Shown here piece after piece: positions 35,037 through 42,356 of a stretch of DNA of 64,000 nucleotides. The DNA comes from Robertkochia marina (GTDB taxonomy: Bacteria > Bacteroidota > Bacteroidia > Flavobacteriales > Flavobacteriaceae). Position numbers and translations under genes: made by a program. The notes below the pieces were generated by a model. It did no database searches. It worked only from the letters and a program-made list of their open reading frames with translations, and had not been told where the DNA came from. Numbering within the stretch: position 1 is the stretch's first letter; each line of letters begins with the position of its first letter. The stretch lies in the NCBI RefSeq assembly GCF_004799345.1, contig NZ_SSMC01000003.1, forward strand, positions 62,001-126,000, written 5' to 3'.

Positions 35037-36194
35037 ATGAGATCGTTAACACTTATACTTACTAACAGGCTTTATTTTGGGGCTTCCTGGGTATTTGCCT
35101 CTTTGAATATCCTGATCGGTACCTGGGCTATTTATATTCCTACCGTGGCTGAGAAGCTTGGATTAGGTGAAGGCGCCCTTGGGGTATCATTATTTTTCTT
35201 TGCCCTGGGAACTCTTATAAGTATTCCGATGGCCCCGTTGATCATAAAGCAACTGGGAGTTGGCCGGGTAACCATTGTCAGCGTGGTCTTCTTTTGTGTA
35301 GCTGCCGTTTTTCCGTTGCTGGCTTCTTCTCATTTCCTGCTCTCCCTTGCATTGTTTATGGTGGGGGCCACCTCGGGGGTAACAGATATCGCTATGAATA
35401 CCCTGGTTTCTGAGATAGAAAGTGTTAAAAAGGTCAAGATCATGTCGGCTGCCCATGGGTTTTTCAGTCTTGGAGGCGTTATTGGAGCCGGTATCGGCAG
35501 CCTTCTCATTGCCGCCATTGCATCTCCCTGGATACATATGGCCATGGTAGCAGGGGTGACCCTGGTAGTTAACCTGCTGTTAGCGCGATACTACATCAAC
35601 TGGCGATCTGCAACAAAAGAGAAAACCTCCTTCAGTTTTCGGTCAATGAGACCCTTATTTGCCTTAGGACTCATTTCCTTTATTATGATGGCCAGTGAGG
35701 GTGCAGTGGTAGACTGGAGTGGCCTCTACCTTGAAAAGGTTACCATGGCAGGATCTGCCCTTCTTATAGGTATGGGGTATACCGTGTTTTCTGTAACAAT
35801 GACCCTGGGGCGATTTTTGGGAGATCAGATAAGTCATCGATTAGGGTCTTACCCCATCATAATTACGGGACTCATTCTGGGTGCCACAGCCTATCTCGTG
35901 ATATTAACCGGGAATACCATGGCGGCTATCATCGGTTTTGGCATATTAGGATTAGGCTTTTCTGTGATCATCCCCGAATTATTCCGTCTGGGGGGTAACG
36001 TATCAGAAATGAGTGCTGCCCGTGGCATATCTTTTATAGCAGGAACAGGATATGCCGGTTTTTTAACCGGGCCGGTCGTTCTTGGCTTCCTCGCGCAATG
36101 GTCTTCTTTAAAGACCAGTTATATCTTGCTGCTCGGGGCAGCCTTATTTGCCTTGGTCATCGCCTGGTATAGTCGTAAACAGGGAAACAGGTGA
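35037..36194 (+). CDS. Major facilitator superfamily transporter
   Basis: The 385-residue protein has about twelve hydrophobic segments and ends in a basic tail (WYSRKQGNR). It lacks a large central loop. GLYLEKVTMAGSALLIGMGYTVFSVTMTLGRFLGDQ carries the MFS loop-type motif (GRFLGDQ). It resembles the YbjJ/fucose-permease-like branch of proton-driven carriers, but the substrate cannot be told. It stands alone between kynU and a divergently placed lipoprotein gene. The last codons run into a short tandem repeat. Confidence 0.9.
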   Translation: MRSLTLILTNRLYFGASWVFASLNILIGTWAIYIPTVAEKLGLGEGALGVSLFFFALGTLISIPMAPLIIKQLGVGRVTIVSVVFFCVAAVFPLLASSHFLLSLALFMVGATSGVTDIAMNTLVSEIESVKKVKIMSAAHGFFSLGGVIGAGIGSLLIAAIASPWIHMAMVAGVTLVVNLLLARYYINWRSATKEKTSFSFRSMRPLFALGLISFIMMASEGAVVDWSGLYLEKVTMAGSALLIGMGYTVFSVTMTLGRFLGDQISHRLGSYPIIITGLILGATAYLVILTGNTMAAIIGFGILGLGFSVIIPELFRLGGNVSEMSAARGISFIAGTGYAGFLTGPVVLGFLAQWSSLKTSYILLLGAALFALVIAWYSRKQGNR

Positions 36195-36234
36195 ACGGGT
36201 AAACGGGTAAGCAGGTAAACGGGTAAACAGGTAA
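36187..36234 (+). repeat. Short tandem repeat, six 8-base units
   Basis: The units are ACAGGTGA, ACGGGTAA, ACGGGTAA, GCAGGTAA, ACGGGTAA and ACAGGTAA. The MFS stop codon (TGA 36192-36194) lies in the first unit. The 8-base period is not a multiple of three, so copy-number change would not lengthen the protein once the stop is fixed. Confidence 0.9.
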
Positions 36235-36249
36235 AAAATCACCTTCCCA

Positions 36250-36909
36250 TTAATTACCTCTTTGCACGTTTAGGTTAGTAAAGTAAAGCTTGAATTTCCC
36301 GGTTTCATCACTGTGCATGGTAGCGAAATTTATACCTCCCTGTTTTTTGTAGTCTTCCCAGGTGGTCATCATACAGTCGGTCTGTGAGTTCCCCTGGCGG
36401 TACACCCATTCCTGTATCATATACTCGTCATTTACGTAAAAATCATAGGCATCTCCGGGGGTGTAACCTACTTTATTATCGTAAAGAATGGTGAGCTTGT
36501 TCAGGCTGTCTTTGCTTATAGGGGCTTCAGCTCTTATGATGGAGTCTTGTGTAAAGCCTTCATCCCATACCAGTTTAAAAGGAGCTAGAAGCCAATAGGT
36601 GTCGTTTATAAAAGCCTTGTCGGCTTTCAGTGATGCCTCATCTACAGCTTCCCTGTTGTAAGATACGGTATCATTATTCATGATCATGGTGACTTCCCCC
36701 GTTTTCGGACGCCAGATCCAGTGCCGTTCAAAATGAAGGGTGTCGCGATCTACGTTAAAGGTAAAACTGAGTTCATTGATCTTATCCCATGAATCTATGC
36801 CATTGGCCTGGGCGATCTTTTCTGTGTACGTTAATTTTTGAGATGATTCATTCTTGCAGCTAAAGGTAGTCAGGATGAGTATCAGTACAATAGAAGTGAG
36901 GTATCTCAT
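36250..36909 (-). CDS. Lipoprotein, possibly DUF6503 family
   Basis: The 219-residue protein has a lipoprotein signal (MRYLTSIVLILILTTFSC, Cys 18) and a beta-rich body. NGIDSWDKINELSFTFNVDRD and HFERHWIWRPKTGEV near the start suggest a lipid-binding type half-barrel (LolA/LolB-like), and MMTTWEDYKKQGGINFATMH lies near the end. From memory this wording fits DUF6503. It would sit on the periplasmic side of a membrane. The role is unknown. Confidence 0.75.
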   Translation of the reverse strand: MRYLTSIVLILILTTFSCKNESSQKLTYTEKIAQANGIDSWDKINELSFTFNVDRDTLHFERHWIWRPKTGEVTMIMNNDTVSYNREAVDEASLKADKAFINDTYWLLAPFKLVWDEGFTQDSIIRAEAPISKDSLNKLTILYDNKVGYTPGDAYDFYVNDEYMIQEWVYRQGNSQTDCMMTTWEDYKKQGGINFATMHSDETGKFKLYFTNLNVQRGN

Positions 36910-37068
36910 GGCTAATGATTTTCGATAAATGTAAAGAATTATCCTTTATCTGCCTAATTATGAAGCTTTCAGGTAATGATTGGGATTTTATATTTTTAAG
37001 CAGTAAACCTCGCAGGCACACCGATGGTCTCTTCCTATTTTTAGTATCTTTAAAAGAAATAGAAAACC

Positions 37069-37494
37069 ATGTCTAAAAAAGAATATACCAACGGAGAAGT
37101 TACAGTGGTCTGGAAACCGGGATTGTGCATCCATTCTGCAGTATGTGTAAAGGGGTTACCCGATGTGTTCAGGCCTGATGAAAAACCCTGGATCAAAACG
37201 GATGCTGCAGGTACACAGGCCATCGTAGACCAGGTGCAGAAATGCCCTTCCGGGGCACTGAGTTATTTTATGAACGATGACGAAGCCCAGGCAACTACAG
37301 CCGGACATGATAAGGAGACCTTGGTTGAGATCATGAAGGGTGGCCCTCTTTTAGTGCACGGAAAATTGCATTTGAACTACCCTGATGGCAAGGTTGAAGA
37401 AAAAGAGCAAACCACTGCGTTTTGTCGGTGCGGACATTCTGCTAATAAACCATTTTGCGATGGAGCTCACCGAAAGGCAGGTTTTGAAGGCTAG
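37069..37494 (+). CDS. Fer4_19 and CDGSH iron-sulfur protein
   Basis: The 141-residue protein has an N-terminal divergent ferredoxin-like domain (about 8-65: VVWKPGLCIHSAVCVKGLP, VQKCPSGALSYF). A C-terminal CDGSH domain follows (about 115-139: FCRCGHSANKPFCDGAHRKAGF), with the three-Cys one-His 2Fe-2S ligation. It probably acts as an electron carrier or Fe-S sensor in the cytosol. This domain pair is common in bacteria. It is convergent with the SDR gene, two bases apart. Confidence 0.92.
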   Translation: MSKKEYTNGEVTVVWKPGLCIHSAVCVKGLPDVFRPDEKPWIKTDAAGTQAIVDQVQKCPSGALSYFMNDDEAQATTAGHDKETLVEIMKGGPLLVHGKLHLNYPDGKVEEKEQTTAFCRCGHSANKPFCDGAHRKAGFEG

Positions 37495-37496
37495 CA

Positions 37497-38258
37497 CTAT
37501 AACAGGGCATTAATACTCATTCCTCCATCGGCTACAATATTCTGGCCGGTAATATATGAGGCTTTGTCCATGGCCAGGAATGCTATCACAGAAGAAATCT
37601 CATGAGGTTCGGCAACCCTTCTCAACGGGGTTCGTTGAAGTACCGGTCCTATCTTTTCCGGTTGTTGTAATAACCCTCTGGTTAATGGGGTCAGGGTGAA
37701 CCATGGGGAGACCGCATTTACACGAATGCCGTAAGAGGCCCACTCAACGGCCAGGCTTCGTGTCATTTGAAGAAGCCCTGATTTAGCCATTCCGTATGGG
37801 GCTCCTGTATGATCGTCCAGGGTGGCAGCTACAGAAGCCACATTGATGACAGAAGCAGCAGGAGAGGACTTTAGCATTGCAAAAAACAAACGGCATAACT
37901 CAAACGGGGCCATTAAATTTACCTCCATGACCTCCCGAAATTCCTGATCACTGTAGGAAACGGCAGGTTTACGAATGTTCATTCCTGCGTTGTTTACAAG
38001 GATATCCAAATGCGGAAAATGATCTTTTACCAACGCCCAGAGTTTTGTTCTGTCGTGTGAAGAGGTTACATCACTGGCGATACCCTTAACACGATGCCCT
38101 TTCGCAGTAAGCTCTTCTTCCAGTTTTTTAAGATCCTTGGTATCTCTGCCGGTAAAAATGACTTCTGCCCCCAATGCAGCCAATTCTTCCACACACGATC
38201 TCCCAATTCCTTTGGATCCTCCGGTTACTAATGCTTTCTTATCTTTTAAATGCCACAT
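37497..38258 (-). CDS. Short-chain dehydrogenase/reductase
   Basis: The 253-residue protein from MWHLKDKKALVTGG has the NAD(P) loop TGGSKGIGRSC, the NNAG motif (LVNNAGMNIRKP), the catalytic Ser in INVASVAATLDD, YGMAKSGLL (Tyr and Lys) and the C-terminal ITGQNIVADGGMSINALL. TGRDT after the second strand suggests NADP(H). It resembles the tropinone-reductase-like branch of classical SDRs; the substrate is unknown. The longer frame to 38300 adds 14 unrelated residues. Confidence 0.93.
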   Translation of the reverse strand: MWHLKDKKALVTGGSKGIGRSCVEELAALGAEVIFTGRDTKDLKKLEEELTAKGHRVKGIASDVTSSHDRTKLWALVKDHFPHLDILVNNAGMNIRKPAVSYSDQEFREVMEVNLMAPFELCRLFFAMLKSSPAASVINVASVAATLDDHTGAPYGMAKSGLLQMTRSLAVEWASYGIRVNAVSPWFTLTPLTRGLLQQPEKIGPVLQRTPLRRVAEPHEISSVIAFLAMDKASYITGQNIVADGGMSINALL

Positions 38259-38323
38259 GTTATTTTGCTTATATACTAATATAGGAATATTGAAAGGCAT
38301 TCGAAAGTGAAAACAAGGCGATA

Positions 38324-38432
38324 CAAAAAGCCCCTTGATCTGAGATCGACCAAGGGGCTTTCTTCCCTAAACTAATACCTACTACTATGTAATGATTACT
38401 TTATATACGGGCAGGAAACCATTTTGGATGTT
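38324..38432 (-). repeat. 109-bp duplicated element, copy B, with terminator hairpin
   Basis: It differs from copy A (38627-38735) at only four positions. On the minus strand it runs from AACATCCAAAATGG through a tract with TAGTAGTAGGTATTAG and ends in a terminator stem. It also holds an 8-codon open frame (MVSCPYIK). It may be a small RNA gene or leader. Sequence between the copies is much less alike apart from a T-rich block upstream of each. Confidence 0.8.
38327..38361 (-). terminator. Intrinsic terminator in copy B
   Basis: The minus strand has AAAGCCCCTTGGTC pairing with GATCAAGGGGCTTT (14 positions, one G-U pair) around GATCTCA, followed by TTG. The T run is on the minus-strand side, so it stops leftward transcription. 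Confidence 0.85.
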
Positions 38433-38626
38433 AATAAGTCTTAAAATTTGAAAAAAAATAATTGTTTTTTACAAATCGCCATCTTTCATACCTGTTAGAG
38501 ATGGAGATTATAACCATTTGATTATTAAATGCTTAGTAGTTGAATTTAAAAAAGCATGGAGGTGAATTTCTTAGCCAGGGTGGATTCTTAGAAAACCTTG
38601 CCCTGCCTGCAATTACCGAGGATCAA

Positions 38627-38735
38627 CAAAAAGCCCCTTGATCTGAGATCGATCAAGGGGCTTTCTTCCCTAAACTAATACCTACTACTATGTAATGATT
38701 ACTTTATATACGGGTACAAAACCATTTTGGATGTT
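38627..38735 (-). repeat. 109-bp duplicated element, copy A, with terminator hairpin
   Basis: This is the partner of 38324-38432, spaced 303 bases from it in the same orientation. The minus strand carries an 8-codon open frame (MVLYPYIK) and ends in the terminator stem. It lies downstream of the FeS photolyase gene, so it may also be that operon's 3' end. Confidence 0.8.
38630..38664 (-). terminator. Intrinsic terminator in copy A
   Basis: AAAGCCCCTTGATC pairs fully with GATCAAGGGGCTTT around GATCTCA on the minus strand, followed by TTGTTG. It is the first terminator reached by transcription leaving the photolyase operon. Confidence 0.85.
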
Positions 38736-38857
38736 GATATCTTGAAAAAAAAGAAAAAAAATGCTGTTTTTTTACAATTCCATGAAACTACTTAAAAATG
38801 ATGTACGTAAATGTATATTAAACCTAATTTTTATGTTATTCTTCGCACTTTCATTTC

Positions 38858-40393
38858 TTAAAACTGATCAGGAGCCTCCATAATTTCTTTGCTCCGTTCT
38901 TTCATTTCAATCAATTCTTTCCGATCTATTTTATCTAAAAGATGGTACATCATACCCATGCGACGATTGTTTTTAAGTTGCTCCCGTTTGTCATCAAGGA
39001 AATTCCAGTAAAGCGCATTGAACGGACAAGCGTTTTTACCGGTTCTCTTCTTGGGGTCATAAGAGCACGACTTACAATAGTTACTCATCTTATTGATGTA
39101 ATTCGCAGAAGAGATATAGGGTTTGGTAGCCAGAAGTCCACCATCGGCGTATTGACTCATTCCCCGGGTATTGGTAATCTCTACCCATTCTACGGCATCA
39201 ATGTAAATACCCAGGTACCAGTTATCAACTTCACCGGGGTCGGTCTGGTTGAGTAATGCAAAATTCCCGGTTACCATCAGTCTTTGTATATGATGGGCAT
39301 AGGCATTTTTCAGGCTTCCATCAATACAATGTCTTAAACAGTTCATTTTTGTTTTCCCTGTCCAGAAAAATTCAGGCAGGGCATTTTTGTTTTTAAAAAA
39401 GTTCTTCTTCCCATAGGCAGGCATTTCAAGCCAATAAATGCCTCTCATGTATTCTCTCCATCCCAATATTTGACGAATAAACCCTTCTGCCTGGCTTATG
39501 TGTATAACATCGGGAGCGTTGTAATAGGCCTGTACTACTGTATTGACCACTTCTTTCGGAGAAATGATCTTAGCATTTAAGGGGAAGGAAAGACAGGAAT
39601 GAAATAAAAAGGATGATTGCGTATGCATGGCATCCTGGTAGTCTCCGAAATAAGGAAGGACCTTATTGATAAAATACTCCAGTTGTTGCAGGGCTTGCTT
39701 TCGGTCTAATGGCCAATTGAATCTATCCGGATCAAAACTTCCTAAACTTTTGATCCCGCTATCTTCAATTTCTTTTACCAGTCCTTTCATATCGTGTTTA
39801 AAATCAGGCATGGGAAAAAGGGGAGGCTCGCCATCCCAAGTTTTACGATTGCTCTTGTCGTAATTCCATTTTCCGCCTTCAGGAGATCCGTTTGCAGTAA
39901 GAAGAATTTCATGCTTTTTGCGCATCATTCGGTAAAAGCTCTCCATTAACAGTTGTTTCTTTCCCTTAAAAAATGTCTCTAACTCGTTGCGTTCAGTGTA
40001 AAAGTGTTCAGTATCTGCGACCCTGGTCTCGATCTTAAGTTTGCCGGCAATGTCGTTAAGTTGACGGTCAAGCCGATACTCGTCAGGCAGCTGGTATTCA
40101 AAGCGCTCTGCCTTATAAGTAGAAATGGTGTCTTTTACGATAACTTCCAGGTCGTGAGGGTTATTTGGGTCACTAATGTGCAGGTAATGTACACAATGAC
40201 CGAGTTCTTCCAGGTGTTTGGAAAACCTGCGCATGGCAGAAAAGAAGGCCAGCAGTTTTTGAATGTGATGAGTAACATATTCGGCCTCCTGTTTCATCTC
40301 AGCCATCAGGTATACCACGTCATTATCTGTTTGAGTAAACCAGGAATGGTTTGTGTTTAACTGGTCCCCCAAAATAAGTCGTATTGTTTTCAT
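38858..40393 (-). CDS. FeS-containing bacterial cryptochrome/photolyase (PhrB-like)
   Basis: The 511-residue protein belongs to the iron-sulfur bacterial cryptochrome/photolyase branch, whose studied members repair (6-4) photoproducts with FAD, a lumazine-type antenna and a 4Fe-4S cluster. It starts IRLILGDQLNTNHSWF, the DPRP-type N-terminus. The C-terminal catalytic half carries GFIRQILGWREYMRGIYW and WVEITNTRGMSQYADGGLLATKPYISS. Cluster Cys are in MNCLRHC and YCKSCSYDPKKRTGKNACPF. It follows the DASH gene by eight bases. Confidence 0.93.
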   Translation of the reverse strand: MKTIRLILGDQLNTNHSWFTQTDNDVVYLMAEMKQEAEYVTHHIQKLLAFFSAMRRFSKHLEELGHCVHYLHISDPNNPHDLEVIVKDTISTYKAERFEYQLPDEYRLDRQLNDIAGKLKIETRVADTEHFYTERNELETFFKGKKQLLMESFYRMMRKKHEILLTANGSPEGGKWNYDKSNRKTWDGEPPLFPMPDFKHDMKGLVKEIEDSGIKSLGSFDPDRFNWPLDRKQALQQLEYFINKVLPYFGDYQDAMHTQSSFLFHSCLSFPLNAKIISPKEVVNTVVQAYYNAPDVIHISQAEGFIRQILGWREYMRGIYWLEMPAYGKKNFFKNKNALPEFFWTGKTKMNCLRHCIDGSLKNAYAHHIQRLMVTGNFALLNQTDPGEVDNWYLGIYIDAVEWVEITNTRGMSQYADGGLLATKPYISSANYINKMSNYCKSCSYDPKKRTGKNACPFNALYWNFLDDKREQLKNNRRMGMMYHLLDKIDRKELIEMKERSKEIMEAPDQF

Positions 40394-40401
40394 GTCTTAG
40401 C

Positions 40402-41715
40402 CTAAAATAAAGAGTGCTGCAGCCACCGTTTTCTGAAAGCTCCGTTCTTATCGTACCGTTCGGCCTGGGTTTTGGTGTTGAATTTGCGATCTCTGGGGTC
40501 GTTGCCGACACCACTGGCATACATCCAGTTTCCCCAATTGCTGTGAACATTATAGTCAATGAGCATGGCTTCGAACCAGGCGGCACCTTTACGCCAATCC
40601 TGCCTAAGCTCTTTGGCCCAATAGGAGGCAACATTTTGCCTGCCTCTGTTGCTCATCCACCCCGTATGAAGAAGTTCAAGCATATTGGCATCTACAAAAT
40701 CGTTTCCTGTTTTTCCGGCCGACCATTCCTCAAAACGATCTTCGTTGTTTTCCCATTCATAATCCCGGTTTAAAATGCCACCTAAAGAGAAGATTTCATT
40801 GCCGTATTTCATAGAGATATATTTGAAGTAATCTCTCCATAACAATTCAAAAATAAGCCAATAAGTATCCTGGTTCTTGATCTCCTGTTTTTCAAACTTT
40901 TTGACCTCTTCATAAATATACCGGGCTGATATACTACCATTGGCAAGCCAGGGAGATAATTTTGAACTGTAGTCAGCCCCAACTAAACCGTTCCGTGTTC
41001 TTTTGTAGAACCCCAGCTTTTTGCTGCGCCAGAAATAATGATCAATACGCTCCAATGCCGCGGTACTGCCCCCTGTAAAAGGGAAGGCCGATCTGGGGTC
41101 GGGTACTGCGGGATCAAGACCCAGCTCTTTGGGAGAAGGTATGGAGGATCTAAAGTTCTCCAATACCACAGATCTTTTCATTGGGGGAGGGGCCGGAATA
41201 GGAGGCAGCACTTGCCAGCTCTTTTCACAGATCTTTCGAAATCTTGTAAATACATCCGGAACGTCACCCGGATCGGTAAAGGGAAGATCATCAGGATGAA
41301 TCAGAAATTGGTCGTAAAACAAGTTTACGGGAATTCCTGTCTGCTTTTTAACCTTTTTAATAATAAGGTGTTCTTCTGCGGTCCATTCATTCTGGGTGTA
41401 TATGTTTGAAATGCCCAGGTCTTTGACCATTTGCTTTATACCTATTTCCGGTTTTTCAACGGCTATAAGAAGAGGTATTTTCAGTTGTTGCAAGTCGGTC
41501 TGTAGTACGTCGAGGGACTCTAATAAAAATTTAAGTCGATACTTTCCGGTTTTTGGAAATCCCCAATGTGTTTTTCGGTAATCGTCGGGGTTAAAAAAAT
41601 AGGCTGCGATCACGACTTCATTATCTTCACAGGCTTTGGTCAGGGCACGATTATCAAATACACGCAGGTTATTCTTAAACCAAATTAAACCGACTTTTTC
41701 TTTGTTGTTCTGCAT
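40402..41715 (-). CDS. DASH-type cryptochrome (single-strand-preferring photolyase)
   Basis: The 437-residue protein has a photolyase N-terminal domain (GLIWFKNNLRVFDNRAL) and a FAD-binding domain with WLIFELLWRDYFKYISMKYG, LHTGWMSNRGRQNVASYWAKEL and NVHSNWGNWMYASGVGNDPRDRKFN. The last block and overall wording fit cry-DASH, whose members repair cyclobutane dimers in single-stranded DNA. The first codons overlap DUF2256 by 31 bases. DUF2256, DASH and FeS photolyase together form a conserved light-repair cluster. Confidence 0.93.
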   Translation of the reverse strand: MQNNKEKVGLIWFKNNLRVFDNRALTKACEDNEVVIAAYFFNPDDYRKTHWGFPKTGKYRLKFLLESLDVLQTDLQQLKIPLLIAVEKPEIGIKQMVKDLGISNIYTQNEWTAEEHLIIKKVKKQTGIPVNLFYDQFLIHPDDLPFTDPGDVPDVFTRFRKICEKSWQVLPPIPAPPPMKRSVVLENFRSSIPSPKELGLDPAVPDPRSAFPFTGGSTAALERIDHYFWRSKKLGFYKRTRNGLVGADYSSKLSPWLANGSISARYIYEEVKKFEKQEIKNQDTYWLIFELLWRDYFKYISMKYGNEIFSLGGILNRDYEWENNEDRFEEWSAGKTGNDFVDANMLELLHTGWMSNRGRQNVASYWAKELRQDWRKGAAWFEAMLIDYNVHSNWGNWMYASGVGNDPRDRKFNTKTQAERYDKNGAFRKRWLQHSLF

Positions 41716-41834
41716 CGTTCACTGCAATATTTTACCTCGTCCCAATGCTTTGCCCATTTTTTACGCCAGGTAAAAGGCCTTTGACAGTTCGCACAGATCT
41801 TCACGGGGAGGTCACTTTTCTTTCGGTGTTTCAT
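41685..41834 (-). CDS. DUF2256 small zinc-ribbon-like protein
   Basis: A 49-residue basic protein: MKHRKKSDLPVKICANCQRP, then FTWRKKWAKHWDEVKYCSER and CRTTKKKSV. Two CxxC-type pairs (C14/C17, C37/C41) suggest a zinc site. FTWRKKWxxxWxxVxYCSxxC is the DUF2256 signature, and this family is regularly found beside photolyase genes. Its role is not established. The 3' end overlaps the DASH gene by 31 bases. An 11-bp hairpin ends two bases before its start codon, which is unusual. Confidence 0.9.
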   Translation of the reverse strand: MKHRKKSDLPVKICANCQRPFTWRKKWAKHWDEVKYCSERCRTTKKKSV

Positions 41835-41836
41835 AG

Positions 41837-41861
41837 GTCAGGCCGGAAATTCCGGCCTGAC
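41837..41861 (-). promoter_or_regulatory. Strong hairpin immediately before the DUF2256 start
   Basis: GTCAGGCCGGA pairs perfectly with TCCGGCCTGAC around a three-base loop, and the start codon follows after two bases on the minus strand. There is no T run, so it is not a typical terminator. In mRNA it would occupy the ribosome-loading region of the DUF2256-photolyase message. Confidence 0.7.
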
Positions 41862-41906
41862 TAATGTAATAATTGTTTAATTTATTTATGTTAATCTTAA
41901 ACAAAA

Positions 41907-42149
41907 TTATTCGGGAGTTAATTTTTTCACCCGTTCTTCATAGGCGTTCATAGCTTCACGAACCATGTCTACATTGTCTGATGCTCTTTGGTGGGCCTCT
42001 TCCATCACCTTTTCAAGTTTTGGGTCAGGGTGTTGGAAGAGATCGGTGATCACATGATTAATTTTATCAATACTGCTTTCCTGGGTGTTTTTAATATCTT
42101 CCAGTTTAGAAAGTAGCTTTCTCATGTGTGCCAATTTAGCTTCGTCCAT
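41907..42149 (-). CDS. Small helical protein of unknown function
   Basis: This is an 80-residue, charged, all-helical protein (MDEAKLAHMRKLLSKLEDIK..., ending KKLTPE) with no signal peptide, cysteines or membrane segment. Heptad-like spacing in LEDIKNTQESSIDKINHVIT and LEKVMEEAHQRASDNVDMV suggests a coiled coil. I do not recognise the family. It is 72 bases upstream of DUF2256 on the same strand and could be the first gene of the photolyase operon. Confidence 0.7.
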   Translation of the reverse strand: MDEAKLAHMRKLLSKLEDIKNTQESSIDKINHVITDLFQHPDPKLEKVMEEAHQRASDNVDMVREAMNAYEERVKKLTPE

Positions 42150-42311
42150 AATTTTTGTGTTTTTGGATTCGCAATAAGATACAAAAAATCATCTAAAGAC
42201 TTATTTTAAAGCCTTTTAGGGTCTGTTGATGGCGTACATGGAAGTCTTGTTGATTTATGATGTCAAAACCCCTTTGCTTTTGTGTTGTGCTATAAACCGG
42301 TTATTATTTGT

Positions 42312-42319
42312 TAACTTTG
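42312..42319 (+). promoter_or_regulatory. Candidate -7 box for kmo
   Basis: TAACTTTG matches the TAnnTTTG consensus 38 bases before the kmo start. The closest upstream TTG (42285-42287) is 24 bases away, slightly long. Transcription would begin near the hairpin at 42327. Confidence 0.5.
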
Positions 42320-42326
42320 AACAGTG

Positions 42327-42350
42327 CCCGCTATTGCGGGAATTTTTTTA
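42327..42350 (+). promoter_or_regulatory. Terminator-like hairpin in the kmo leader
   Basis: CCCGC-TATT-GCGGG is followed by AATTTTTTTA, seven bases before the kmo ATG. It has the form of a weak intrinsic terminator but lies between the promoter candidate and the gene. Attenuation or 5'-end protection of the message is possible. Confidence 0.5.
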
Positions 42351-42356
42351 TTCATT

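Noticed and set aside
36187-36234. CRISPR-like array
   Set aside because: The units are contiguous 8-mers without spacers.
38858-42149. Anti-phage or novel defence module in the photolyase region
   Set aside because: DUF2256, cry-DASH and FeS photolyase are a known light-repair grouping; no nuclease, reverse transcriptase or sensor gene is present.
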